This document shows, piece after piece, positions 1 to 10,260 of a DNA stretch of 64,000 nucleotides. The notes under the pieces are model-generated. The model was given only the letters and a program-made list of their open reading frames with translations. It did no database searches and was not told the DNA's origin. The DNA is taken from NCBI GenBank assembly GCA_020747015.1, contig JAGTJM010000010.1, forward strand, positions 248,001 through 312,000. The letters are read 5' to 3'. Origin of the DNA: Pyrenochaeta sp. MPI-SDFR-AT-0127. Lineage: Eukaryota > Ascomycota > Dothideomycetes > Pleosporales > Cucurbitariaceae. Each line of letters opens with the position of its first letter. Positions within the stretch are counted from its first letter, which is position 1. Made by a program: the position numbers and the translations under genes.

Positions 1-725
1 CGTTTGGACAATGAATAGAGTAGGCCGTGGATGGATGGCGCTGACACTGTGGCTCAGAAATGTTCCACAGCCCCATGTCGCAACCCCATGTCGAGGTTTG
101 ATCCTTGATGGGTTTCGCGTAGGCTCCAGATTATACACTCTCAACTGCCGATGCACGAGAGCCCGGCTTAAGATCAGAGTGCGAAGAGTGGATTTGCTTA
201 TTGGTGTGCCTGATATGAAAGCTAGATGCAATATCTGGCCAATAAGTGTTGATTGGGCCCTAACTGAGGATTCTGCGGATCAATTTGTGTTAACGAACCA
301 TCCTTAAAGACAGCTTACTACGAAACACGAGGACGCGAGAGCGAGGAGAGAGGACGGGGAGAGGGGCGAGGAAAATGTGCAATTTCAAGGCTAATGTTGG
401 CGGCTGTCAAGCCCCGTGGTCGCGACCATGGCACTGCAGTATGTGCTATTATATAGCCCTCATCTTGATTCACAGTTTACAGTTTCCGTACTGATCACCT
501 CGACGTACGTCGATTTGGCCGTACCGTCCTTCTATATTTTGAGTCGTCGCTCTGTTAATGCTCATCTCTGTATCTATTGCTCGTTCTGATGACCAGTCTT
601 GGGTACTAGAAATATTTCCCCTGGTAGCACTTCGGATCGCTGCCAGACATAGTCATAGATTGGTCATTTTCAAGTTTTGTTCTATAGGAAATGTATTCCG
701 CAATGATATGCATCCTTATTTTATC
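1..725. other. Intergenic, no gene seen
   Basis: No open frame here resembles a protein family. A purine-rich (GA) run lies at about 319-374. The right edge is the 3' flank of the ferric reductase gene. A gene whose body lies left of the window cannot be excluded. Confidence 0.5.
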
Positions 726-2981
726 TTAATATCCGAAACTCTCTGTGTGAAGATAGATTCCTTGCGCCCCAGTCCCTTTATGGACAGCACGTTCATCACT
801 CAGGGAACAAACAGTCTGTTTCACGTCTGCCACGAGACCTTGAGGCCCGCATACCACGACTGCAGACTCTCCCCATGCTTGTTCAAGTGTCTTTCGAATG
901 ATGTCCTTGACCTTTGGTCTTCCAGCAAAGATGGTTATTGAAGGATGGACCGGAAACGTCTGTTTCACGGAGGAAGAGGGCGTTGAAGATCCTTGCGAAG
1001 TTGTACGAGTCGCAACTGGGTCTGAGCAGCAACAGCAAGTTGCTTTGCTGGTGGAAGGGGCGCTCTCGTCCACGGTGTTTTGGCAACAGCATATTTCGTT
1101 CTGCGCGCAGGCGTTCTGCTTGTTCTCCTGAGGCTCTGAAGCGACGGCAGTCAGCTCTCGAATACCGTCTTTCTCGTTCTCTAGTTGATGATTTTGTTTT
1201 GCAATTTTCGAGCGGCTTCGGTACTCTGCTGTACTACGCTCAAAGTCGTTGTGTGAATCGAGGTTTGGTTTGGGGGTGGCCATCGTGGAGAACAGTGACC
1301 TATGCTCCTCAGTGAAAGAGTCGTCGCAGGTAACGTAGATGGTTAACTCGAGTTTGATATCCTTCAATCTGTCTTGTAAAGCCTGGAATTTTGCGTAAAT
1401 AGACGAAAGTTGTTCCGAAAACCAGACAAACTGGCTCTGACTCTTCACTACCCATACAAAGCGGACACGCCGTGTAGCGGAGCCACTGGGCTTCTTGAAA
1501 AACGATTCGGTCTCTTTCGTGGTGTCTAGAATGGCTTTTTCTTCCCAGCTTTGGGCGATATCGCCAAGTAAAGGAACTGTGAAAGCGGCACCACTGCTGC
1601 CCGCAAGTAATACAATACTATCGAATTGACGAAGTGGCCGTAGACAGCCGTAAGGCCCTTCGATAGTTACAGTTCTGTGCCTTCGCTATTGTCAGCCCAG
1701 TGACGCTCGAAAGTTGATGCTACGTGAGGTAATGTTCGGACATGTATTGACCGTATTACCTCTTCTAGTGGCGAAGGAGGGAAGGACGCAAAGCAAGACA
1801 TACCTCAAAGATGGTTCAACTACTCTATGCGATTTCTCGGCGTACTTGAAGAAGCGCCTTGTGCCACCATGTTCAGCCTTGACCAGGAACTCCATTCGCC
1901 CGTCTTCCGGAATCGATGCAATGGTGAAAGGATGACTTTGCAATGGCACAATCGAATGGCACGATAGAAATACATGTTGGCCAGGTCTCCAGTGAATAGG
2001 GGGATTTCGGATGATGATTCGAGTTGTATCATGCGGAAGAGGGGAAAACTCGGCCTTGCAGGCGAAGACGCCTTTCATCTCGCTCTGTGTCTTCAGTGAG
2101 GGATGGAAAGCCGAAACATTCGCGTATAACACCCGCAGAAACCGAAAGATACGGTCAAAGAAGAACAGGCCAACAGGTATCCAAATATAAACATTCATTT
2201 CGACCGGAGTGTGGATGTAAGTGAAGGCGAGGAGAAGCGCGAAAGAGATCAAATGTTGAATAACGAAGAGCTCGTAACACCAGCCGCGGATAGGTGTCAT
2301 GGAGCTAAAGACGATCCACAACAATGTACACCAAGCAGCAAGGCCCTTCCACACAATCTTGTTGTTCTTGAGTTGATAGCCAATGTAGTCATACGGAGCC
2401 CAAACGCTAAAAAAGTAGCCCATGTGGAGCGTCGCTGTCAGCAGCATACATCTTGCACACCATCGGTGTATCCAGTTGAGGCGTTCATAGCTCACACCGC
2501 TAAGAAACCCTACTATGTTGTTCTTGCCCGAAAGAAGGAAGATGAGAGGGAGCTGAGCAATGGTGATGACACCGCAACGAAAGCCAATATCTTCTCTCGC
2601 GAACTGGTCATTGAGGTCAAGCCCGTAGAGACAGAGGACGATTAGAACGACTAGATTCAGTGATACCAGGGTGACTCGGCCGACAGTGGGGAAAGCAAGT
2701 CTCCGGCCTTTGAGGGGTGCGAGGACTGAAAAATTGGATGCTTCACGCGTTACTGCAAATATTGTTGCGTTCCAACGAGCAAAGCTTGACCTTGGCTTGG
2801 CAGGTGTTTCCGATCCTGCTCTTGCTGCAGACAGTCGTTGCCTGTACAAGATGCAATTGTAGAGATTGACCAGGGTGGCTACACCGACCGCGCTCCCGAC
2901 AACTGCATAGTATAGTTTTGGAAAGTCGACCAGGGCGGGCAACTGGCTCATGGAGCCCATGGACATGTGAGAGTGGCTCAT
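726..2981 (-). CDS. Ferric/cupric reductase transmembrane component (FRE family)
   Basis: Two exons on the minus strand (2981-1804 and 1674-726, intron 1675-1803; an acceptor six bases earlier also keeps frame) encode about 708 residues, a normal length for fungal metalloreductases. The N-terminal half has several membrane helices with haem-ligand histidines in the segments around IHRWCARC/LHMGYF and ELFVIQHL/FTYIHT. Then follow the FAD-binding motif HPFTIAS, an NADPH-binding half (IEGPYG, CGPQG) and the family's usual C-terminal ending HTESFGY. The enzyme moves electrons from NADPH across the plasma membrane to reduce Fe(III) or Cu(II) outside the cell. The first residues are unusually rich in His and Met (MSHSHMSMGSMS). 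A cysteine-rich insert lies in the NADPH half at about residues 581-612. Divergent Ctr and downstream BIM1-like genes suggest copper as substrate; that is inference. Confidence 0.9.
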
Positions 2982-4003
2982 GGTATCTGGCGCGGGCGCA
3001 ATGATGCGCTGCGGCCTCCTGTTTCGTTTGCGTTTCTTGCTTCTTGGGACCTGTGGCGGCCGTCGGTCGATTCAAAAAGACACTGTAAGAGAACCCAATA
3101 TGGAAAGAGCGAGGCTGGGCTTGGTTGTTTATCGCATGCTTGCAGACGTCGCCGATCGAACCCACACCTTTGTCTGTTGCGCTGTGTAAAGGGTACCACA
3201 CCTGGTATCGTGTGGTATCTGGCGTCTTTCTCTTGGGCTTCGAGTGACCGACTGTCGATGTTTGGGGAGAGGCTCGGTAGAAGACCACCGTCTAGTGTTG
3301 TTAGCCACGGTCCCGGTAGTCGCTAACATGCTTCTGCACCGCCGGTCGACTGTCCCTCTCGATGCACATCTGATGTGCTGCGCGGGGGCACCCCCAGTCT
3401 ACCAGGGCACGCTATCCTGGGCGTGGCGTTATCAAGCAACACGGACTAACCGCAAGCGGCTAATTATGCTCAAAGTCGCTCCTACTCTTTCACGGCTCTT
3501 TGGACGTCGCTTCCTCTTCCGCAGACACTTGCGGCTTGACACTGGGGACACTCGTGGTCGCATTTTGCGGCAGGCTGACCCCCCCACCTACGAGGGGAGG
3601 CCCAGAAAAAAAAGCACTCCCCGGCAATATCGTATACACGTCCTGCGCCTCCTGACGCTTCACGCATCAGCCTAGGCTTGTCATCGCTTGACTGTCGCAA
3701 AATCTTACGCATTCACCCTCGCCTGCTCACAAACCAGCGCACAATCAACGCCCCCAAGTCATGCGTTAATGCTGAAGTAGTGTTTCTTGTGTCACTGTGA
3801 GCAGCCAAGGTGTCACCCCACAGTGATCCAGAGGACCTATAAGCGACCGTGTTCCCAGCACCATTCGAAAGGCAGTCTGGAACTCACTACCTAATCTTGC
3901 ACATCTGACTTTCCCGCGCAAAAAGGTGCGAAGCCCTTGCAAGACCTCCGCACCAAGTCTCCCATCAGGCGTCTCGCATTCAGTCGCTTCTAAATCTGCA
4001 ACA
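2982..4003. promoter_or_regulatory. Shared divergent promoter region, reductase and Ctr
   Basis: This 1.0-kb stretch separates two divergently transcribed metal-uptake genes and must hold both promoters and leaders. A TATA-like CTATAA occurs near 3836, about 165 bases before the Ctr start. I looked for the copper-response core TTTGCTC / TGTGCTCA and did not find an exact copy. Open frames on both strands here resemble no family. Confidence 0.5.
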
Positions 4004-4641
4004 ATGGTCGCTCACGAGGGCCACGACACCACAACCGACTCAATGGCGGGCATGAGCGGCGTGGAGACGAGCTCGCACAGCATGATGCAAATGGCCTTCT
4101 TCACGGCTACCAACACACCACTTTACTCGGAAACGTGGACCCCGCAGAATGCCGGCCAGTATGCAGGCACTTGCATCTTCCTCATTGTGCTCGCCATTAC
4201 CCTTCGCGCCATTTTCACAGCCAAATCATTCCTCGAAGCAAAGGCAATGGCAAGCGCTCTGAAGCGAAGATATGTGGTTGTAGCTGGGCAAAAGACCATC
4301 GCCGACCAAGGTCTGAACGACGGCAGTTCAATGACAGGAATCCTCACCACCAACGGCATGCAGGAGGATGTGCGAGTTGTCTCGGCGCCGGCCAAGCATA
4401 CCCAACCATGGAGGTTCAGCGTTGACCTTCCAAGGGCCCTGCTGATGACGGTCGCAGCGGCTGTAGGCTATCTCCTGTAAGTGTGCATCGCACTAAACAG
4501 TCACGCGACTTCTACTGACTACCGCACAGCATGTTGGCAGTAATGACATATAACGTGGGCTATTTCCTGTCTGTTCTAGCGGGTGCATTCATTGGGGAAC
4601 TGGCATTTGGCAGGTTCAATCACGGGACCATGGACATGTGA
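4004..4641 (+). CDS. Ctr family copper transporter
   Basis: Exons 4004-4476 and 4530-4641 (intron 4477-4529, GT-AG, 53 bases) encode 194 residues. The N-terminus is Met/His rich (MVAHEGHD, SMAGMSG, SHSMMQM), as in Ctr proteins that bind Cu(I) outside the membrane. Three hydrophobic segments follow: about residues 47-67, then two near the C-terminus. The second of these carries the pore signature MxxxM (MLAVM) and the third the helix-packing GxxxG (GAFIG). The frame is open upstream to 3926, but the ATG at 4004 starts directly before the Met-rich domain and is preferred. Ctr trimers pass Cu(I), so a partner reductase is expected, and one lies head-to-head at 2981. Whether it sits in the plasma or vacuolar membrane cannot be read from the sequence. 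Confidence 0.92.
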
Positions 4642-5482
4642 GCGAGTACGACGGGTACATGATTGCTTGATTGAGGTTACGACTGGCTCTATCGAAGCCA
4701 TCTGGTGTTGTCTGGGCTGCTTAAGCAAACGATAGAAGTCATGTCCAATCGATGATGTAATCCTGAAAGTGGGGACTGAAGTGGTTGCATTGTGTTGATA
4801 TACTGGTAGTGCCGCGAAGTAATTCTCGAATCAAATTAGCCTCACGCTGCAGGGTCAGTGTGCGAAAGCATAAACGTAGTGCCTACCAGCGCGGGATCGC
4901 AAAAGCTTGTGTTGCACCATGCGATGCAGCGCATCCAAATCCGAACCACTGTTCCCGTCGGTCCAACACACTTGATGGCCGGCTGGGCTGCGCGGTGATG
5001 CTAGGATGGCTAGACCCCTGTCTTTGGGGCTAGTGGCTGACCATTGAACCACTGCTTTGGTAAGAAACTTGCTCATCTTTTGGTGCACCTGCATATCTCC
5101 CATCATGGCCCCGGCGCCCTGTACCACTGATGGTGGACACTTTAGCAAATGCCGCCGCTGATGCAGAATTCTGCTCACCTACTCTTTCTGCTTAGGCGCT
5201 TGCGCAATTCGAAACGGACAGGCTTCTTGATGGCTTGACGCGCGAGCCACCAAAAGCTACTGGACGGAATGCACGGCATGCGGGGGAGAGCACCTGTCGC
5301 TGGAGTGCAATAAATAAGGTAGGTTGCCCAGCCATACTTCGCTGTGTTTACGTGTTGCTCCCTTTTTCTTCATTTGTACGCCCTCACCTCATCCAACAAT
5401 CAAGCCTCGGGAGCTTCAGTCTTGATCTATTAGCTGCTTTCCTGCTCAACCAGATCACCTTGGCGTCTTCTTGACTGTCAAG
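4642..5482. other. Intergenic between Ctr and BIM1-like genes
   Basis: No supported gene. The last 150 bases are pyrimidine-rich, typical of a fungal promoter, and an AATAAATAAG stretch near 5310 could serve as a TATA-like element for the downstream gene. Confidence 0.45.
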
Positions 5483-6213
5483 ATGCTAGCCCACACTTTC
5501 GCTGCCCTGTCAGCACTCTCTGTCGCGTCTGCTCACTTCCAGCTCAACTTTCCAGTTGCACGTGGATTCGTAGATGACACAGAGGGCACCTTTCCTTGCG
5601 GAGGCTTTGATAGCGTTCAGCAGCAGCGCACCAATTTCCCAATCCAAGGTGGCCCAATCCAGCTAAACATGGGCCATCAGCAGACCAACGTAGCTGTATA
5701 CATGGCAATTGGTGCTAATCCAGGATCGGGTTTCAGCATTGTCGCAAAACAACAGCTTACAGTCGAGGTTCTTGGGGACTTTTGCCTGGGGTCAGTTGGC
5801 GTGCCTGCTGGACTGAACGTGTCGGATGGAACTCCAGCTTCGATTCAGGTCGTCACAAACGATCACGCAGGCGGCGGTCTATACCAAGTAAGATACCTCG
5901 CGGTCTGCCTGGCTACTTCAGAGGACGTCGCTAATCTCCACAGTGTGCCGATGTTACGCTGGTCAACACCCAACTCTCTGCGGACGATTTCAGCAAGAAC
6001 TGCAAAAATGCCACCAATCTCCGAGTCAGCCAAGAGAATATCCCAGGTAATCCTAATGGAACGTCCACCGAGGACCATAGCAGTCACAGTGCAAGCCCAA
6101 CGGCAAGCTCAACCGCCCGGCCCGCTGCAAGTAGCACTGGTGCCGCGCCGCAGGTAAAGATTGTCTCGTGGGGTCTAGGCGCTGTCGGTCTGGTCGGGAT
6201 GGTAATGCTATAG
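5483..6213 (+). CDS. X325/BIM1-like GPI-anchored copper-binding protein (LPMO-like)
   Basis: Exons 5483-5887 and 5944-6213 (intron 5888-5943) encode 224 residues. A signal peptide ends ...SVASA, so the mature chain would begin with histidine (HFQLNFP). An N-terminal His is the copper-brace ligand in LPMOs and in the LPMO-like X325 family. The next conserved pieces are ARGF, EGTFPCGGF and cysteines at FCLGS and YQC-AD / KNCKN. A Ser/Thr/Ala-rich linker and a hydrophobic tail (residues about 205-224) predict a GPI anchor. X325 proteins such as Cryptococcus Bim1 bind extracellular copper and assist Ctr-mediated uptake rather than cleave polysaccharide. The neighbouring Ctr and reductase genes support that role here. 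The ATG at 5483 is the first and leads straight into the signal peptide. Confidence 0.88.
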
Positions 6214-6788
6214 GCAATGGACGCCGCGGAAAGTGTGTGGAAACAGTAAGGGCAAGTAGCAGAGGATCAGAGGCAACAGTGATACCAATTCTAGATAACC
6301 GTAATTCAAAATAACATTGAGAGCCTGAATGCTGTGTCTTTGTGTGGCCCTCATGTACCGTCCGACTGAACATTTGATTGGCGAGCATGGCAATTACGCA
6401 GAACTGTCCCTGTGGACCGAGGAGAATAATTTCTCGGCCATCATAAGGTTGTGTAGTTGTTGTGACTGTGATCTGCTGCGAAAATTGTTAGTGTCCATTC
6501 AGCGCGACTCTCAGAAGCTGCCCCTCTGACGTTGCGGGGATTTGAAGCTTCGACACAAGCGAGGCACACAATCGGCGCTTCCGACCAGTTTCCCCGACGC
6601 CCGCATCAACTTCAACACCACGCTCACATTTGAGTCCCGCCCACGATCCCGAGTTTAGGTACGTGCCCTGGTTTGAATCGCAGTAGAGCCTCTGTATTCT
6701 CCCTCCGAATTTTGCTGGACCTACAACTGACCGTGCTATACTCTCAGCTCCCTCAACCTAGTCATCACTCTTCTACTTCACCGCAAAT
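6214..6788. other. Intergenic, promoter of NAC beta gene
   Basis: No gene seen. A pyrimidine-rich leader runs into the start codon at 6789. Confidence 0.4.
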
Positions 6789-7673
6789 ATGGATCAGGCC
6801 AAGTTGGCGCGTATGCAGGCGTCGGTGCGCATTGGTACGTATTCTCCCCATTCTCTGGAGCTGGAGAGCTCTACACTCGATATTGTGCATGTATTTACGG
6901 TATTCAATGGCTAACTCGTGCGTGAACAGGGTAAACAGTCATCTCCTTCATCTTCGATAGCCCCGCATCACAATCCTCCCACCAACCCGCAAGTCGCCGA
7001 ATTGAGCATTCTAAAATGAGCGATCCATACTTGGCATATCTTGGGTGCAGAACCTGGAGCTAACCAGTGTTACAGAGGCAAGGGCACTCCGCGCAGGAAG
7101 GTCAAGAAGGTCCACAAGAGCGCCGGTACCGACGACAAGAAACTGCAGACGGCGCTCAAGAAACTCAATGTACAGCCCATCCAGGCCATTGAGGAAGTCA
7201 ACATGTTCAAGAGTGATGGAAACGTTATTCACTTCTCGGCACCAAAGGGTGGGTCCAATTTCTGTCGCTTATAGGTTGCAAAATTGCAAAATTGGAAGGG
7301 TTGCTTGACGGGACTTGCTGTAGTGGCATTTGGCTATAGCAGTTCTATAGCCCTGCCCACCAGACCACATTTCCGGCCTTTAACAAAACATGCTGACATA
7401 TTGAATACAGTTCACGCCTCAGTACCAGCCAACACCTTCGCCATTTACGGCAATGGCGAGGACAAGGAACTGACAGAGCTTGTCCCTGGTATCCTCAATC
7501 AACTTGGCCCCGACTCGCTTGCATCGCTACGCAAACTCGCTGAGAGCTACCAGAGCATGCAGAAGGAGAAGGGCGAGGACGGTGACAAGAAGGACGACGA
7601 CGACGAGGATGATGACGACATCCCCGATCTCGTTGCTGGCGAGAACTTCGAGTCGAAGGCTGAGGTCGAGTAG
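6789..7673 (+). CDS. egd1: Nascent polypeptide-associated complex subunit beta
   Basis: Three exons, 6789-6834, 7078-7248 and 7411-7673, give 159 residues, the normal size for NAC beta (BTF3/Egd1). The start [10 protein letters not shown] is followed by the basic ribosome-binding motif RRKVKK (about residues 20-25) and the NAC domain ([37 protein letters not shown]). The C-terminus is acidic (a D/E run at about 130-145), as in fungal orthologues. With NAC alpha it binds nascent chains at the ribosome exit tunnel and limits wrong targeting to the ER. The first intron is long for this window (243 bases, acceptor at 7077). I looked in both introns for C/D-box snoRNA signals and saw no convincing pair. 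Confidence 0.93.
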
Positions 7674-8583
7674 AGGCTTTCTTGTAGAGCAGTCGGCAAA
7701 TCATAGTGGTAGAGCCTTGGAGGGGTACATGAGCAGTGACGGCCTACCGGATGCATTTTGATATGGAGGCCTCTTACGCTTCTACACCATCAACGACTTT
7801 TCAGTTGGCAGTCGCGGTGGGTCTTGCATGCTGACACCGGACTGGCGTTATGTCTCAAAGAAGATATGGAATGAAAAATGTCCTTGCACGCTCCCCATAT
7901 TGTGTTACCATACCAATTCAGCGATGTTGAATGATACATGTTATGAGTGTCTTCCAGATACGCCCCACGCTAGAATCCTGACCTTCACGATCGAGGAGGA
8001 ACGGGCGGAACTCCTCCGCGTGTTCAAGGATCTAATGGCTTGTGGTCAAGCCCGAGAAGCGCGAAAGCTCAGACTCTAACATAAGCAACTCGACTGTCAG
8101 CACCAACAAGCCATCGGGTCGGCTACAAAGAGCCCCGGAAACTTTGAGTCTAGGCGCGATTGGGCTAGAATTGGAACGAAACACGCGATGGTTCCCAATC
8201 GGTCTGTTGCTTGACAGCTCAACGACACGCACAACCTGTCACAGAACCCATAGACATCAGTATAACCTCCATCGACGGCCCGATAAGGCGTTTTAATAAC
8301 AGGCGCGTGCATATATTTATAGATATAAGTGAAGGTATATATATCTATACGCACGAGAAAGGAGAGTTTTCATTCCACGCCAGACGTTTGACGTTTCCGT
8401 CGATCTTCGGTTCCCCACGAAAAGTCCTAAGGCGTTTCTGAGCCTCGAGACACGGTCACAGCCTTAATACAAGCGTGTCACTTTGCTAATATCCTTGTGC
8501 GACGTACATCTATCTGACTTTTCTCTCACTATTTCAGCTTCCATTGATACCTTGTCAAGCGCAGTTTCGAAGCCATCATCAGA
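7674..8583. other. Intergenic with AT-rich patch
   Basis: No gene seen. An AT-rich, partly alternating stretch lies at about 8297-8352. The pyrimidine-rich segment before 8584 looks like the promoter and leader of the oxidoreductase gene. Confidence 0.45.
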
Positions 8584-9864
8584 ATGAGTACCGAAACTAT
8601 TCTCATTCTCGGCGGCTCCTTTGCGGGCATCGGCGCCGCGCATTATGCCCTCAAGCACATCGTCCCGCAGCTACCGAAGAAGGAGGGTATCACCTACAAT
8701 GTCACACTGGTGAACCCATCCAAAGACTTTTATTGGAGAGTTGCAGCACCCAGGGCATGTGTATCGAAGCAGATGATGCCTACTGACAAGATATTTTACC
8801 CAATCGAGCCCGCATTCACCTACGCATTCCCCAAGTTCAAGTTTGTGCAGGGTACAGCGACACACGTTGATCCAGCTGGCCAGACTGTATCAGTCACTAC
8901 TGTGTCTGGAGAGCAGCAGGCGCTTCCTTATGCGGCACTTGTTATTGCGACTGGCTTCAGCACGCCGAGTCCGCTCTTCACGCAAACAGCTGATGCGGCA
9001 GCGCTCGAATCAGTCTATGATGCTTTTCAGCAGCGCCTTAAAAACGCGAAGACGGTTGTTATCGGGGGTGGTGGTCCAGTCGGTGTTGAAACTGCAGGAG
9101 AGGTCGCGGAGATTTTGAACGGCAGGCCAGGCTTCATGGCTTCAGAGCCTAAGAATCCAAAAGCAAAGGTTACACTCATCTGTGGCGACAAGAAGCTTCT
9201 ACCCATTCTGCGCGAATCGATTGGTCAGACTGCACAGCAATTTCTAAAACGACTTGGGTGTGAAGTCGCATACAACACAAGAGTTATTTCAGCGACCGCG
9301 GCTGACGGGGACCAAGGCTCAAAGACTAGAGTAGAGCTCTCAAACGGCGAAACCATTGAAGCTGACATCTATATTGATGCAACTGGCACTCGACCAAACA
9401 CCAGTTACCTCCCGAAGGAATGGCTTGACAATCGCAACCGCCTGGCCTGCAACCCCCAAACTCTGCGCGTGGAGCACGAGTCTGCTGGTCCCCGCGTTTA
9501 TGCCGTGGGCGACGTTGGCTCATACACACCAGGCGGCATCATGGACATGTCCAGCGCCATCCCTGTGGCAATGACGAATCTCAAGACTGATTTGATTGCC
9601 CACATCTCTGGCACAGCGCCTGGTGGTGATCGTCACTACACAGCGAACTTGAAAGAGCAACAAGTTGTCCCCGTCGGTACGCAAAAGGGAGTCGGCGCGT
9701 TTGGAGGCCATAGGCTGCCGAGTCAGATGGTATGGATGATCAAGGGGAGGGATTATTTGGTTGGACAATTGGCAGAGGGGACCTTGAGGGGGGATCAATT
9801 CAAGAAGGAGGGGAAATGGACACCAGCTCAGCAAACTGGTAAGGCTGGACTGAGCTCTGGGTAG
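8584..9864 (+). CDS. AIF/FSP1-like FAD-dependent NAD(P)H oxidoreductase
   Basis: An intronless gene of 426 residues. It has the FAD-binding Rossmann motif near the N-terminus (ILGGSFAGIGAA, about residues 7-18), a second NAD(P)H-binding motif (VVIGGGGPVGVETAGE, about 158-173) and the late FAD motif YAVGDVGSY (about 301-309). This layout is that of the pyridine nucleotide-disulfide oxidoreductase family, AIF-M2/AMID/FSP1 branch, which lacks redox-active cysteines and reduces quinones. No membrane helix or mitochondrial presequence is evident. Physiological substrate unknown; a quinone is inferred from the family. Confidence 0.85.
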   Translation: MSTETILILGGSFAGIGAAHYALKHIVPQLPKKEGITYNVTLVNPSKDFYWRVAAPRACVSKQMMPTDKIFYPIEPAFTYAFPKFKFVQGTATHVDPAGQTVSVTTVSGEQQALPYAALVIATGFSTPSPLFTQTADAAALESVYDAFQQRLKNAKTVVIGGGGPVGVETAGEVAEILNGRPGFMASEPKNPKAKVTLICGDKKLLPILRESIGQTAQQFLKRLGCEVAYNTRVISATAADGDQGSKTRVELSNGETIEADIYIDATGTRPNTSYLPKEWLDNRNRLACNPQTLRVEHESAGPRVYAVGDVGSYTPGGIMDMSSAIPVAMTNLKTDLIAHISGTAPGGDRHYTANLKEQQVVPVGTQKGVGAFGGHRLPSQMVWMIKGRDYLVGQLAEGTLRGDQFKKEGKWTPAQQTGKAGLSSG

Positions 9865-10260
9865 AGGCGAGATGCTCTGTTCTGGCTCCGAGACTTGTAC
9901 ACGGTTGTCGGAGTTTAAACTCAAGTGTGGCTAAAACTGGTCTGTAGTTTACTCTTTTATATACTGGATGGAGTACCCCTTTGGAGTCGACGGAGTCGTA
10001 GGCATGTAACTTATCCTAATAATGTATTTTGGTGCATTCGGTAGTCAATAAGCATTGAGTATACACAAAAGCAGTCTGGTTTTGCCATAGTCGGCACTGG
10101 GATAGCAGAAGCTTAAAGTTAGCGCGGGAGCTCAGGCTCCCAAACAAATTTCCAAAGTTACCAGCATCACCATCGCCCGCTTCACATTGTGCATCTAGCA
10201 GCAAGTTCTTAAAAAAACCTGCTAGCCAAATAATCACACATTGTCTGAGCCCTCCACACA
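9865..10260. other. Intergenic
   Basis: Terminator of the oxidoreductase gene and promoter of the exosome gene. A TATATA-like run sits at about 9956. No gene seen. Confidence 0.4.

Noticed and set aside
3150..3170. GGTTCGATC on the minus strand, like a tRNA B box
   Set aside because: No matching A box, anticodon stem or acceptor pairing could be drawn around it.
2982..4003. Copper-response (Mac1/Cuf1-type) elements in the shared promoter
   Set aside because: Only partial matches such as GCTCAAAG; no exact TTTGCTC or TGTGCTCA copy seen.
6835..7410. Possible snoRNA inside the NAC beta introns
   Set aside because: No paired C (RTGATGA) and D (CTGA) boxes with flanking stem were found.
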